NCBI GenBank assembly: GCA_934167485.1
Contig: CAKPKL010000004.1
Location: 1 to 64,000 of the forward strand
Source of the DNA: an uncultured Bacilli bacterium
Lineage (GTDB): Bacteria > Bacillota_I > Bacilli_A > RF39 > UBA660
Length of the DNA: 64,000 nucleotides
Direction of reading: 5' to 3'
Below are positions 34,681 to 43,887 of the stretch, piece by piece (within the stretch, counting starts at the first letter, position 1; every line of letters starts with the position of its first letter). The position numbers were made by a program, and so were the translations under genes. The notes beneath the pieces are model-generated. The model was not told where the DNA came from, did no database searches, and saw only the letters and a list, made by a program, of their open reading frames with translations.

Positions 34681-36087
34681 ATGTTATTTAGTAGTTTAAT
34701 TTTCTTATTTGTTTTTTTACCTTTAACTTTATTAATATATTTTATTTCTGATGATAGATATAAAAACTATATATTATTGTTTTTCTCTTTAGTTTTTTAT
34801 TCTTGGGGAGAGCCTAAATATATATTTTTGATGATAGCATCTCTATTATTTAATTATATTTTTGCTCTTATTATAGATAAATATAATAAGAATGAGACAA
34901 TAGGTAAAACAGTATTAATTATTTCCATAATATTTAATTTATCTTTAATATTTGTATTTAAATATTTTGATTTTTTTGCTTCAAATATTAATAATATATT
35001 TGGAATAAATATACCATTAAAGAATATAGCGCTTCCTATTGGAATTAGTTTTTATACATTTCAAATTATGTCTTATGTTGTGGATGTATATAAGAAAGAT
35101 GTTAAAGTTCAAAAAAATATATTTTTATTAGGTACATATTTAACTTTCTTTCCACAATTAATAGCAGGTCCAATAGTAAGATATTCTACAGTAGAAGAAG
35201 AATTAAGAACAAGGCATCATTCTATTGCTCTTTTTGCAGATGGATTTAGAAGATTTATTGTTGGATTAGGTAAAAAGGTAATTATAGCTAATAATGTTGC
35301 ACTTTTAGCAGATACTATACTAAATGGAGCTGTTAGTAATCATCATCAAGGTATTATTCTTATAATTGGTGTTTTAGCTTATACATTACAAATTTATTAT
35401 GATTTTTCAGGATATAGTGATATGGCAATAGGCCTTGGAAAAATGTTTGGATTCCATTTCTTAGAGAATTTTGATTATCCTTATATATCTTGTAGTATAA
35501 CAGAATTTTGGAGAAGGTGGCATATTTCTTTATCTACTTGGTTTAGAGATTATATCTATATACCATTAGGAGGTAATAGAGTATCAAAACCTAGATGGAT
35601 ATTTAATATATTTGTAGTATGGATGCTTACTGGACTTTGGCATGGAGCTAGTTGGAATTTTGTAATATGGGGATTATATTTTGGAATAATTCTATTAATA
35701 GAAAAACTATTTTTATCTAAGTTTTTAGATAAATTACCAAAAATAGTAAGATGGATATATTCATTTGCACTAATAAATTTAGGTTGGATTATTTTCAGGA
35801 TGGAAGATATTTCATCAATGAAATATCTATTATTAAATATATTTAATAATCTTACAAAACCTATTGGTGGAGTACTTGCCAAAAATTACTTTTTATTAAA
35901 TTATATTCCTTATTTTATAATAGGTATTATACTAATGTTTCCAATAATTCCATTTATTAAAAATAAATTTAAAGATAATAAATATTTTGTTATTATAGAT
36001 GATGTAGTACTTTTAATAGTATTTGTTATTTCTATTTGTTTACTTATAAATAATACATATAATCCATTTATATATTTTAGATTCTAA
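34681..36087 (+). CDS. MBOAT family O-acyltransferase (AlgI/DltB-like)
   Basis: 468 aa polytopic protein. ALPIGISFYTFQIMSYVVDVY, AGPIVRYSTVEEEL, YYDFSGYSDMAIGLGKMFGFHF, RRWHISLSTWFRDYIYIPLGGNR and the active-site His block WMLTGLWHGASWNFVIWGLYFG are all intact. Moves acyl groups across the membrane to an acceptor. Pairing with a DHHW protein points to the AlgI type and not DltB, since no dlt genes are near. Weak ribosome binding site (GGAG) within the upstream gene. Confidence 0.92.
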   Translation: MLFSSLIFLFVFLPLTLLIYFISDDRYKNYILLFFSLVFYSWGEPKYIFLMIASLLFNYIFALIIDKYNKNETIGKTVLIISIIFNLSLIFVFKYFDFFASNINNIFGINIPLKNIALPIGISFYTFQIMSYVVDVYKKDVKVQKNIFLLGTYLTFFPQLIAGPIVRYSTVEEELRTRHHSIALFADGFRRFIVGLGKKVIIANNVALLADTILNGAVSNHHQGIILIIGVLAYTLQIYYDFSGYSDMAIGLGKMFGFHFLENFDYPYISCSITEFWRRWHISLSTWFRDYIYIPLGGNRVSKPRWIFNIFVVWMLTGLWHGASWNFVIWGLYFGIILLIEKLFLSKFLDKLPKIVRWIYSFALINLGWIIFRMEDISSMKYLLLNIFNNLTKPIGGVLAKNYFLLNYIPYFIIGIILMFPIIPFIKNKFKDNKYFVIIDDVVLLIVFVISICLLINNTYNPFIYFRF

Positions 36088-36098
36088 GGAGAAGTATT

Positions 36099-37127
36099 AT
36101 GAATAAAGTAAAAAAATATGATTGGTTAGATATACTTAGAATAATTTCGTGCTTTGCCGTAATTTTACTACATTGTAGCTGTGATGCATTTTCAGTTACT
36201 CAAGGTATAATAGGTTTTACTATAGGAAACTTTTATAATTCAATATCTAGATTTTGTGTTCCTATATTTTTAATGATTACAGGTGCTTTATTATTAAATC
36301 CAAGTAAAGAAATAGATATTAAAAAATTCACTATAAATAAAACATTAAGAATAGTGATTGATTTTGTTTGTTGGTGTATAATTTATTATTTGTTTTATAC
36401 AATAATTATAGCAAAGGATAAAATAACATTTACGGGGATAATAAATGGTATCATAAATCATCAATTTCATTTATGGTATATGAAAGCGCTTATCTTTATT
36501 TACTTATTTTTACCAATAGTTAAATTAATTACTAATAATCATGAAAAATTAATTAAATATTATATTATTATATTTTTAATATTTGGAGTTTTATTGAAAA
36601 GTTTAACACTTTTACCATTGCCACCATGTATAATTAATCTGTTAAACTTTTTTAGAGAAAGTGATTCATTTTGGTATATGGGATATGTAGTACTAGGATA
36701 TTATTTATTCTCAACAGATATTACAAAAAATAAAAGATTAATAATTTATGTATTAGGAATAATTTCTCTTATTAGTTGTTTTGGATTAAATGAGTTAGCA
36801 TACTTAAAATTTCATAAAATGCTTTATTTAAATGATTATTTTTCAATTACTACGTTATTTTATTCTATATCTATTTTTGTATTTATTAAATATAAGTTTA
36901 AAGATAAATCATATAATGAAATTAACTTGAGATTTATAGGTGATAAAACATATGGAATATATTTAATATATATGATGGTTATGTATTTATATGAATTATT
37001 AGAATTTAGTACTTTTTCATTTAATTTTATAATATCTATACCTATAATGAGTATATCAATATTTATTGCAAGTTATATTATAATTATAATTATGAAGAAA
37101 ATACCTATAGTAAGAAAAATAGTATAA
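36099..37127 (+). CDS. acyltransferase family 3 membrane protein
   Basis: 342 aa, about 10 hydrophobic segments. DWLDILRIISCFAVILLHC near 8-26 carries the conserved R and H of the family, and SRFCVPIFLMITGALLL near 50-66 is the second family block. Predicted O-acetyltransferase for the surface glycan. AAGGAG ribosome binding site, 11 nt after the MBOAT gene. No terminator with a T run is seen; a weak inverted repeat (37136-37143 with 37171-37178) overlaps the next promoter. Last gene of the polysaccharide locus. Confidence 0.82.
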   Translation: MNKVKKYDWLDILRIISCFAVILLHCSCDAFSVTQGIIGFTIGNFYNSISRFCVPIFLMITGALLLNPSKEIDIKKFTINKTLRIVIDFVCWCIIYYLFYTIIIAKDKITFTGIINGIINHQFHLWYMKALIFIYLFLPIVKLITNNHEKLIKYYIIIFLIFGVLLKSLTLLPLPPCIINLLNFFRESDSFWYMGYVVLGYYLFSTDITKNKRLIIYVLGIISLISCFGLNELAYLKFHKMLYLNDYFSITTLFYSISIFVFIKYKFKDKSYNEINLRFIGDKTYGIYLIYMMVMYLYELLEFSTFSFNFIISIPIMSISIFIASYIIIIIMKKIPIVRKIV

Positions 37128-37168
37128 ATTTAAAAAATTTGTCATATAATATAATAGAATAAATGAAT

Positions 37169-37197
37169 TTGACAAATTATTATAAATTTGCTATAAT
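37169..37197 (+). promoter_or_regulatory. consensus promoter of the large ncRNA candidate
   Basis: TTGACA (37169-37174), 17-nt spacer, TATAAT (37192-37197). One of the closest matches to consensus in the window, with no ORF following for about 660 nt. Predicted start near 37204. Confidence 0.85.
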
Positions 37198-37203
37198 CTT
37201 ATC

Positions 37204-37809
37204 TATCGATGGCACATTATTCTAGTCAGATGATTTATTATGAAGACGGGGCTAAAAATCCGTTAAAGAGCATATCGATGAAACTTTTGGTGCTTGCTTC
37301 TTTCGCCCAGATTGGGGTGAGTGCTGGAAATGAGAATGTTGGGCATCCATAATGGCATATGCAAATGACCCACCATTCGTGGAGACCTATTATTGTGTTT
37401 GGCCTATACGTGATAACTGATGGACTAAATACGAAATAGGATTAAACCTACCTTGTGATGAAAGTTATGGGTAGTGTAGCTTGTCTTGAGTGAGTAATAG
37501 GGATAATTGATTAAACAATTTTGTAAGTTTTTAGCTAGAACCTTCAAGATTGCAATTTGAAATATTATTTGCAAAAAAGAATTAATAATAAATATTTGGT
37601 GAGGAAATCTTCTAGAGTGTTGTTAGTATGGGATTGCAGTGCGTACTAAGTGGCAATCAAGTAGTATAATAGGTGACTATATACTGAATCTTTTAAAGGG
37701 GAACCGCTTATTGGTAACGATAAGTAAGATTTAGAGAAATTCGACTTGACCTAAGACGTAAAGTTAATCATATTAACGCCATGTAGTAATAAGGCTTATG
37801 CCTTTTTTT
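37204..37809 (+). ncRNA. large structured non-coding RNA, about 600 nt, ROOL/OLE-like candidate
   Basis: No ORF, consensus promoter upstream, terminator at the end, and base composition clearly richer in G and C than its surroundings. Hairpins visible: ACGG/CCGT (37246-37263), TCGCCC/GGGTGA (37303-37320), CCAC/GTGG (37370-37383), CTACC/GGGTAG (37448-37473), GATTGC/GCAATC (37632-37658) and CTTAT/ATAAG near 37710-37730. ATGGC near the 5' end (37209) could pair with GCCAT near 37780, closing the whole RNA. It lacks RNase P (GAGGAAAGTCC), tmRNA and T-box signatures. Size and lineage suggest an ornate large RNA such as ROOL; this is inference. Confidence 0.75.
37789..37809 (+). terminator. terminator of the ncRNA candidate
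   Basis: AAGGC (37791-37795), TTAT loop, GCCTT (37800-37804), then TTTTT. Confidence 0.75.
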
Positions 37810-37810
37810 C

Positions 37811-37839
37811 TTGCTTATAAATAAATTATATGTTAAAAT
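37811..37839 (+). promoter_or_regulatory. promoter of the polysaccharide deacetylase gene
   Basis: -35 TTGCTT (37811-37816), 17-nt spacer, extended -10 TGtTAAAAT (TAAAAT 37834-37839). Confidence 0.55.
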
Positions 37840-37861
37840 ATTTATGTGATAGGAGAGTCTT

Positions 37862-39121
37862 ATGAAGAAAAAATTGATACCAATTATATTAGTTATCTTA
37901 ATTATATTTGTAATAAGTGTGCTTGCAATATATAATTATACTGAAGTTAAAAAAGAAAATATACAAAAAGAAAATATAAAAAAATTAGAAACATCTATAA
38001 AATCTCATTATAATACTTACGTTGTAACTACTTCAAAAACTAATTTGTATTCTAAAGATGGGGACAAATATATTGTGGCAGGAGAAATAAATAAGGATGT
38101 AAAACTTAAATTATCTGATATAAAAATTGATTCTAATACAAAATATTTTAAAATTGATTTTGATGATTTATATATAGAATATGATAAAGTAAAACCAATA
38201 GAAGAATTTATTATAAGTAATAGATATAAAAATTATATTCCATTTAATATAAATATAAAAACTCTTGATAAAACTTCTTTTTATGATGAGGATGATAATT
38301 TAATATATAGTTTAAATAAATCATTTGATTTTGCAGTTTTAATAAAAGATAATGAGAGATATGGTGTTGAATATAATAATGAACTTATGTATATACATAA
38401 AAATGATGTAGAAAAAACTTATGATAATATAAATACAGAATTAAAAAATAAAACAAAAATAAAAACACTTACTTATCATTTTATATATGATCCAAATACT
38501 ACGGAGTGTAATGAAATTATATGTCAAACTTTTGACCAATTTGAATCTCATTTAAAATATTTTAAAGAAAATAATTATTTTACTTTAAAACTTAATGAAT
38601 TAGAACTTTATTTAGATGGTAAACTTCAAATACCCGAGAATAGTGTTGTTATTACTATAGATGATGGTACTATACTTGATTTAGGAGCTTTAGATTTATT
38701 AGAAAAATATGAGGCTAATGCAACTCTTTTTGTAATCACTAATTGGGTAGATCCTAATCATTTTAAATCAGATAATTTAGATTTAGAATCTCATACTGAT
38801 GATATGCATCTTCCATATCAATGTCCCGGGTACGGTAGTCAAGGAGGAGGAATACTTTGTCTTCCTGAAGATGTAGTTTTAAAGGATTTAAAATTAAGTC
38901 AGGAGAAACTTGGTGGAAGTAAATATTTTGCTTATCCATTCTTTGATTTTAATGATAGAGCAATTGAACTTTTAAAAAAAGCTGGATTTCATTTAGCCTT
39001 TATAGGTCAATATGATACAGATGGATATTCATATCCACTTAAAACAGATAAATTTAAAGTAAGAAGAAAAACTATATTTTCTAATACTACAATGGATGAA
39101 TTTATTTCAATTCTGAAATAG
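37862..39121 (+). CDS. membrane-anchored polysaccharide deacetylase (CE4/NodB)
   Basis: 419 aa. N-terminal anchor at about 4-24, an extracytoplasmic region (30-195) possibly with SH3-like folds, then a NodB domain: TIDDGT near 265-270 (Asp267, Asp268) and SHTDDMH near 310-316 as the metal-binding motif. The His-to-His spacing of five is as in the SHTxxLH subgroup (IcaB/YxkH-like), not the usual four. Removes acetyl groups from GlcNAc in peptidoglycan or exopolysaccharide. AGGAGAG ribosome binding site. A long hairpin at 39093-39128 terminates it. Confidence 0.85.
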   Translation: MKKKLIPIILVILIIFVISVLAIYNYTEVKKENIQKENIKKLETSIKSHYNTYVVTTSKTNLYSKDGDKYIVAGEINKDVKLKLSDIKIDSNTKYFKIDFDDLYIEYDKVKPIEEFIISNRYKNYIPFNINIKTLDKTSFYDEDDNLIYSLNKSFDFAVLIKDNERYGVEYNNELMYIHKNDVEKTYDNINTELKNKTKIKTLTYHFIYDPNTTECNEIICQTFDQFESHLKYFKENNYFTLKLNELELYLDGKLQIPENSVVITIDDGTILDLGALDLLEKYEANATLFVITNWVDPNHFKSDNLDLESHTDDMHLPYQCPGYGSQGGGILCLPEDVVLKDLKLSQEKLGGSKYFAYPFFDFNDRAIELLKKAGFHLAFIGQYDTDGYSYPLKTDKFKVRRKTIFSNTTMDEFISILK

Positions 39122-39132
39122 TTCATCCTTTT
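39093..39132 (+). terminator. terminator of the deacetylase gene
   Basis: GGATGAA (39093-39099) pairs with TTCATCC (39122-39128), with an inner ATTTCA/TGAAAT stem, then TTTTATT. It overlaps the end of the coding region. Confidence 0.7.
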
Positions 39133-39133
39133 A

Positions 39134-39162
39134 TTGTATTAAATATAAAAATATGTTATAAT
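39134..39162 (+). promoter_or_regulatory. promoter of the small membrane protein, CorB-like and pilin operon
   Basis: -35 TTGTAT (39134-39139), 17-nt spacer, extended -10 TGtTATAAT (TATAAT 39157-39162). Confidence 0.65.
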
Positions 39163-39179
39163 TCATAGTAGGTGATGAT

Positions 39180-39410
39180 ATGCAAGAAGATATGTCTTTA
39201 GAATTTAAAGAAGAAAAAAAAGAAAATAAAAATAAGAGTTATGTTATAGTTGGAGTATTGTATGCTATTGTTATTATATTGTCAGTATTTTTATATTTAG
39301 GTTTAAAACATCAAAAACAAGTTGTAAAGGATAATTTAGATAAAACAAAAATAAATGATAGTACAATAGATGATTTGGATCTATTTGAAGAAAGTGGTAT
39401 AAATGAGTAA
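39180..39410 (+). CDS. small single-pass membrane protein
   Basis: 76 aa. Charged Glu/Lys-rich N-terminus, one transmembrane helix at about 23-44, acidic C-terminal tail. AGGTGATGAT precedes the ATG. Overlaps the next gene by 8 nt, so the two are co-translated. No family recognised. Confidence 0.6.
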   Translation: MQEDMSLEFKEEKKENKNKSYVIVGVLYAIVIILSVFLYLGLKHQKQVVKDNLDKTKINDSTIDDLDLFEESGINE

Positions 39411-39942
39411 AAATAATAAAAAATCAACTAATTATAGTTGGATAATTAAAATAATCATTATTGCTTTTGTAATTTCTTTTATATTTACTTTTATATCTGA
39501 AACATCAATACCAAAAGTAAATATTTTTTTAGGAATTATACTTACACTTTTATTTATATTGATAGGTGTCTTGTTTGACATGATAGGTGTTGCTGTAGCA
39601 ACCGCTAATGAAGATGTTTTTCATTCTATGGCTGCTAAAAGAGTAAAAGGAGCTCGAATGGCTGTAAGGCTTAAAAAGAATGCTGATAAAGTATCAAGCT
39701 TTTGTAATGATGTAATTGGAGATATATGTGGTATTATTTCTGGTTCAACAGGTGCTGTTATATCTTTAAAAATAGCAAATACTTTTAATTTAAATCAATT
39801 AATTGTAACACTTGTAATCATGGGAATTATATCATCAATGACAATAGGTGGTAAAGCTATGGAAAAAGGTTTAGCTATGAATAAAAGTAATAAAATTGTA
39901 ATGGGATTTGCTAAAGTTTTAAGTATATTTAGTAAAAGTTGA
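39403..39942 (+). CDS. conserved integral membrane protein, CorB-like annotation
   Basis: 179 aa with two N-terminal hydrophobic segments (about 13-31 and 39-62), a conserved central block (FDMIGVAVATANEDVFHSMAAKRVKGARMA), and two further segments (about 105-125 and 133-150). Similar Firmicutes proteins are, from memory, annotated as Mg/Co transporter CorB-like, but they lack the CBS and CorC domains, so transport is not supported. Second gene of a three-gene unit ending in a pilin-like gene. Confidence 0.6.
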   Translation: MSKNNKKSTNYSWIIKIIIIAFVISFIFTFISETSIPKVNIFLGIILTLLFILIGVLFDMIGVAVATANEDVFHSMAAKRVKGARMAVRLKKNADKVSSFCNDVIGDICGIISGSTGAVISLKIANTFNLNQLIVTLVIMGIISSMTIGGKAMEKGLAMNKSNKIVMGFAKVLSIFSKS

Positions 39943-39950
39943 GGTTATAT

Positions 39951-40877
39951 ATGAAAAAAAATGGTTTTACTTTAATTGAAATTTTGGGAGTAATAACTTT
40001 ACTTGCTATTATTTTTACAATAACTACTGTAGTAGTTACAAAAATAGTCGCAAATGGTAGAAATACAACTTATCAAAAACAAATAAATGATATTTTAAAT
40101 GCATCACATGATTGGTCATTATCACATGTAAATAAATTACCAATGGAAAATAGAAAAACATATATAACTCTTAATGAATTAAAAAAAGAAGGTTTAATAT
40201 CAGCAAATTTAACAGATCCAAAAACACAAAAAAAATTTTCAGATGATCTTGTTATTAGTATAAGCAATGTAGGTGGAAATTATAAATATAATGATCCTAA
40301 TTCAAAACAAGGTGGGGACTATTTATATAGAGTTGAAATCGATTTGATGAATTCTAAAGATTATGATTATTTTAGACCTAAAATAATACTAGAAGGTACA
40401 GGTAGTGAAACATATACATCAAAATATAATTTAGGTAGTGATTATACATATCCTTCTTATAGTGCAAAAGATTCAGATGGATTAGATATTACCGATAGTA
40501 TAGTTATAACAACAGTTCTAAATAATACTATGGTAGAAGGTGTTGATACATCTAAGGTAGGTATTTATTATGTGATTTATACAGTTGTAGATAGTAAAGG
40601 TTATTCTGCTTCTATTATTAGAAATATTATAATAGCTGATGAAGAGGCTCCAACACTTACATTGCCAGATAATGAAACTATATCTACATCTATTACAAGT
40701 TATGATTTAATGAAAGGTGTAGTTTGTACAGATAATAGTAATACTTGTAAAGTTACAACCAGTGGTACAATAAAATTTGGTACTATTGGAAAATATGTAA
40801 TAAAGTATACAGCAAAAGATGAATCTGGTAATACTACTACAAAGAAAAGAGTTATTACAGTACAAAAGAATAGTTAA
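39951..40877 (+). CDS. pilin-like surface protein with Ig-like repeats
   Basis: 308 aa. Prepilin signal MKKNGFTLIEILGVITLLAI with cleavage predicted after Gly5. After the N-helix and a globular part come two Ig-like DUF5011-type domains: about 145-228 (ending in SASIIRNIIIADEEAPTL) and about 229-305 (ending in TAKDESGNTTTKKRVITV). Each shows the Gly-x-Tyr-x-Val-x-Tyr-x-x-x-Asp edge-strand pattern. The start at 39951 follows GAGG; a start at 39939 would overlap the upstream stop. Its signal is not the near-identical module of the other two pilins. Confidence 0.8.
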   Translation: MKKNGFTLIEILGVITLLAIIFTITTVVVTKIVANGRNTTYQKQINDILNASHDWSLSHVNKLPMENRKTYITLNELKKEGLISANLTDPKTQKKFSDDLVISISNVGGNYKYNDPNSKQGGDYLYRVEIDLMNSKDYDYFRPKIILEGTGSETYTSKYNLGSDYTYPSYSAKDSDGLDITDSIVITTVLNNTMVEGVDTSKVGIYYVIYTVVDSKGYSASIIRNIIIADEEAPTLTLPDNETISTSITSYDLMKGVVCTDNSNTCKVTTSGTIKFGTIGKYVIKYTAKDESGNTTTKKRVITVQKNS

Positions 40878-40892
40878 AACTATTCTTTTTTA
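40864..40892 (+). terminator. terminator of the Ig-like pilin gene
   Basis: AGAATAGT pairs with ACTATTCT (about 40867-40886) around the stop codon, then T. Confidence 0.75.
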
Positions 40893-40919
40893 ACAAAATT
40901 AAAAAATTTGTGTTATAAT
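40890..40919 (+). promoter_or_regulatory. promoter of the CotH-VTC-DUF4956 operon
   Basis: -35 TTAACA (40890-40895), 18-nt spacer, extended -10 TGtTATAAT (TATAAT 40914-40919). Confidence 0.6.
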
Positions 40920-40948
40920 ATATAACACATCGATTAGGAGTTGATTTT

Positions 40949-42520
40949 ATGGAAAGATTTAAGACTAAGTTAATTTTGTTAGTATTGCTTATTATTTGCT
41001 TAGGAGTTATAACATTTTATGGCGTATTTGGTTTATCTATATCTCCATTTAGCACAAATAAAATAAAATCAACTAGAAAAGAACAGGAAAATTTAACTAC
41101 GATAACTGCAATTAATGGAACTAATATCGCTTATGATAAAAATACTAATACATATTTTTATACTATATCAAAAAGAAGCATAGGGAGTACTGTTGCACTT
41201 AAACTGGAATTTGATGGCAATTATAAATATAAGTTTAAAGGTCATGCAATAAATTTAGTCAAAGTAGATTTTAATAGAACATATAAAGTTACTATTTATA
41301 ACAAGAATAAGTATTATGAAACTAAAATTAGGTTTACAAATTTACCAATAGTAAATATTGATGTTAATAGTGATATTACTAGGGATGAAACAAATTCAGA
41401 TTTTACATATATAAATTCAACATTATTAAATAAAGTAGTAAATAATAATAGTACTATTAAAATAAGAGGACAAAGTTCATCTGTTTTTCCTAAAAAATCA
41501 TATAAAATAAAAATGTATAATAAATCATATTCTAAAGATAAAGATATAATTATGTCTAAATTTTATTATGGATCATCTTTTATATTAGATGCATTATATA
41601 GAGATTCATCAAAGGTTAGAAATTTACTTGCTACTCAACTTTGGAATGTAGTTTCAAATGATTTTACAAACATTGATATATATAGTGAATTTGTTGAAGT
41701 ATTTATAAATAATGAATATAAGGGATTATATTTACTTACTGAACCAATTAATAGGACAAAATTAGGCTTGACTAAAAGCAAAGGTAATAATACTAGTGTT
41801 ATAATTAAATCCAGTGGATGGCAAACTCATTATTCTAAGGATTTAAATGATTTAAATTTAAATAGTGATGTAATTTTAGATTATGAATTAAAATATCCTA
41901 ATGATGAAGAACTGTACTATAAATCATGGGAAACATTTTTAGATATTACAAAAGATTATTATGATGCAGAAAAAGAAAATTCATATGAAATAATTTCAAA
42001 TACATGGAATATAAAAAATTATATTGATATGGTTATTTTTAATGCTTTTATAAATAATGTTGATAATGTATTATTAAAAAATAATTATTTCTATATGAAA
42101 GATATAAATTCTCATCAATTATATATTCAACCTTGGGATATGGAATATAGTTTTGGGCTTACATATTATTCAAATGACAATCTAGAAACTTCTACTTTGA
42201 ATTATAATAATATATTAAAGGCAAAGAAGAAAAATGATTATAAATCTACCATATTATTAAATTTAGATTCATATCCAAATAAAATGAAAAAGCTTATTGT
42301 AAAAAGATATTTTGAATTAAGAAAAAATGGATTGAATTCTGAATATTTGAATAAATTATTAGATAAATATTCCGATGAATTAAACCTAGGATCAGCTCTT
42401 AGAGATAGTGAAATTTGGTTAGAATATGATATAAATGATGAATTTAAGTTTATAAAGAATTGGATAAAGAATAGATTAGAATTTATGGATAAATATATGA
42501 AAGGTATAAAATATGAATAA
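40949..42520 (+). CDS. CotH kinase family protein, membrane anchored
   Basis: 523 aa. N-terminal anchor at about 8-29, then an extracytoplasmic CotH domain: IKIRGQSSSVFPKKSYKIKM near 170-189, VEVFINNEYKGLYLLTEPI near 250-268 and QPWDMEYSFGL near 391-401, with Asp as the expected metal ligand. CotH is an atypical protein kinase in spore coats; non-spore homologues are often with VTC and DUF4956 genes, as here. Substrate unknown. Overlaps the VTC gene by 8 nt. Confidence 0.84.
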   Translation: MERFKTKLILLVLLIICLGVITFYGVFGLSISPFSTNKIKSTRKEQENLTTITAINGTNIAYDKNTNTYFYTISKRSIGSTVALKLEFDGNYKYKFKGHAINLVKVDFNRTYKVTIYNKNKYYETKIRFTNLPIVNIDVNSDITRDETNSDFTYINSTLLNKVVNNNSTIKIRGQSSSVFPKKSYKIKMYNKSYSKDKDIIMSKFYYGSSFILDALYRDSSKVRNLLATQLWNVVSNDFTNIDIYSEFVEVFINNEYKGLYLLTEPINRTKLGLTKSKGNNTSVIIKSSGWQTHYSKDLNDLNLNSDVILDYELKYPNDEELYYKSWETFLDITKDYYDAEKENSYEIISNTWNIKNYIDMVIFNAFINNVDNVLLKNNYFYMKDINSHQLYIQPWDMEYSFGLTYYSNDNLETSTLNYNNILKAKKKNDYKSTILLNLDSYPNKMKKLIVKRYFELRKNGLNSEYLNKLLDKYSDELNLGSALRDSEIWLEYDINDEFKFIKNWIKNRLEFMDKYMKGIKYE

Positions 42521-43193
42521 TGATTATAGAAAAGAATTAAAATATTTTATAACAGATAATGATTTTAATCTTTTAAATATCAATTTAAATTCTATATTGA
42601 AAAAAGATTATAATTGTATAAACGACTTTTATACAATATCAAGTATTTATTTTGATACATATAACAAAACATCTTATAATCAAGTAAAAAATGGATTAAG
42701 TGAAAGATGGAAATATAGAATAAGATTTTATAACTATGATGATTCTTATATAAAGTTAGAAAAAAAATATAAAATAAATGGTTTAACTAATAAAAGAAGT
42801 ACAAGGATAACAAGAGATATTTTGAACCAAATTTTAAGTAATAAAATAAAAATAAATAAATTAAATGATCCATTATTAAATGAATTTATAATAAAGATGA
42901 ATACTGAGTTTTTAAGACCAATAATTTGTATAGAGTATGATAGAGTTCCTTTTGTATATAAAATAGGGACAGTAAGAATAACACTAGATTATAATATTAG
43001 GTATACAAATAAGTATCATGATGTTTTTAATAGCAATAAGAAAGTAAGTTATTTACAAAATAAAATTTTAGAGGTAAAATACAATGAATTAATACCAGGC
43101 TTTATTAAATCAAAGTTAGGTTTAAATCACTTAGAACAAACTTCGTTTTCTAAGTTTAATAATTGTATAGATGATTTAAGTAGGAGGTTTTAA
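42513..43193 (+). CDS. VTC-domain protein (polyphosphate polymerase-like)
   Basis: 226 aa. Tunnel-fold VTC/CYTH-like domain: YRKELKYFI at the N-terminus, SIYFDTYNKTSY near 44-55, RWKYRIRFY and KLEKKYKINGLTNKRS basic strands near 66-96, RPIICIEYDRVPFV near 135-148, and ILEVKYNELIP near 187-197. Lys, Arg and Glu residues line the triphosphate tunnel in this family. The yeast homologue makes polyphosphate from ATP; the bacterial role is not established. Middle gene of the operon, 1-nt gap to the next. Confidence 0.86.
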   Translation: MNNDYRKELKYFITDNDFNLLNINLNSILKKDYNCINDFYTISSIYFDTYNKTSYNQVKNGLSERWKYRIRFYNYDDSYIKLEKKYKINGLTNKRSTRITRDILNQILSNKIKINKLNDPLLNEFIIKMNTEFLRPIICIEYDRVPFVYKIGTVRITLDYNIRYTNKYHDVFNSNKKVSYLQNKILEVKYNELIPGFIKSKLGLNHLEQTSFSKFNNCIDDLSRRF

Positions 43194-43194
43194 T

Positions 43195-43875
43195 ATGATA
43201 TTAGCAACTAATTTTAATGATATATTTAAAAGTAGTTTTTTATCAAATTTTTCTAATAATATATCAACTGCTACAATAGTAGTAACACTAGTATATGCAC
43301 TTTTAATTTCAATATTTGTATTTTTTATATATAAATTAACAACTAAGAGTGTTATATATTCAAAAAAATTTAATGTATCTATGGCTTTAATGTCTATAGT
43401 GACATCTGCAGTAGTATTATCTATGCAAGCAAATATAACAGTTTCACTTGGTATGGTTGGAGCACTTTCTATTGTAAGATTTAGAACAGCTATAAAAGAA
43501 CCTAGGGATTTATTATTTCTATTTTGGAGTATTTCAAATGGAATTATAATAGGGGCTGGAATATATTCAATAGCTATAATACTTGCTATAGTACTTGGAA
43601 TATCTATGTTACTTTTTGATATGTTTCCAGATAAAAGAGATTCATATTTATTAATAATATATTTTAAAAATATAGATTTAAGTAAAATAGAAAATGTCTT
43701 AAATGAAAAAAAAATAAAATATAAATTTAAATCAGAAAGCTTATCAAATAAAGAAAGCTATTATATATATGAAGTAACACTAGGTAAGAACAAGGATTTT
43801 GTAGGTGAAATATCTAAAATTAAAGGTGTTACTGATGTTAATTTAATGTCACAAGAAGGGGAATCAGGTTATTAA
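43195..43875 (+). CDS. DUF4956 membrane protein
   Basis: 226 aa. About four hydrophobic segments (about 25-46, 60-80, 112-132 and a shorter one around 79-88), with the family hallmark LGMVGALSIVRFRTAIKEPRDLLFLFWSI near 84-112, then a cytoplasmic alpha-beta domain. Function unknown; almost always next to VTC and often CotH. TAGGAGG ribosome binding site. The Lys/Arg-rich conserved loop could contact a phosphate-bearing ligand (inference). Confidence 0.86.
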   Translation: MILATNFNDIFKSSFLSNFSNNISTATIVVTLVYALLISIFVFFIYKLTTKSVIYSKKFNVSMALMSIVTSAVVLSMQANITVSLGMVGALSIVRFRTAIKEPRDLLFLFWSISNGIIIGAGIYSIAIILAIVLGISMLLFDMFPDKRDSYLLIIYFKNIDLSKIENVLNEKKIKYKFKSESLSNKESYYIYEVTLGKNKDFVGEISKIKGVTDVNLMSQEGESGY

Positions 43876-43887
43876 TAAAAAGGGTTT

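Noticed and set aside
35556..35882. 108-codon minus-strand frame
   Set aside because: Antisense to the MBOAT active-site region; no start signal.
16117..37127. Polysaccharide locus as an integrated mobile island
   Set aside because: No integrase, transposase, att repeats or tRNA junction; base composition is the same as flanking genes.
37204..37809. RNase P RNA, tmRNA or group I/II intron as explanation of the gene-free region
   Set aside because: No GAGGAAAGTCC or ACAGAA (RNase P), no tRNA-like ends or tag ORF (tmRNA), no domain V or P7-like core (introns) that I can find.
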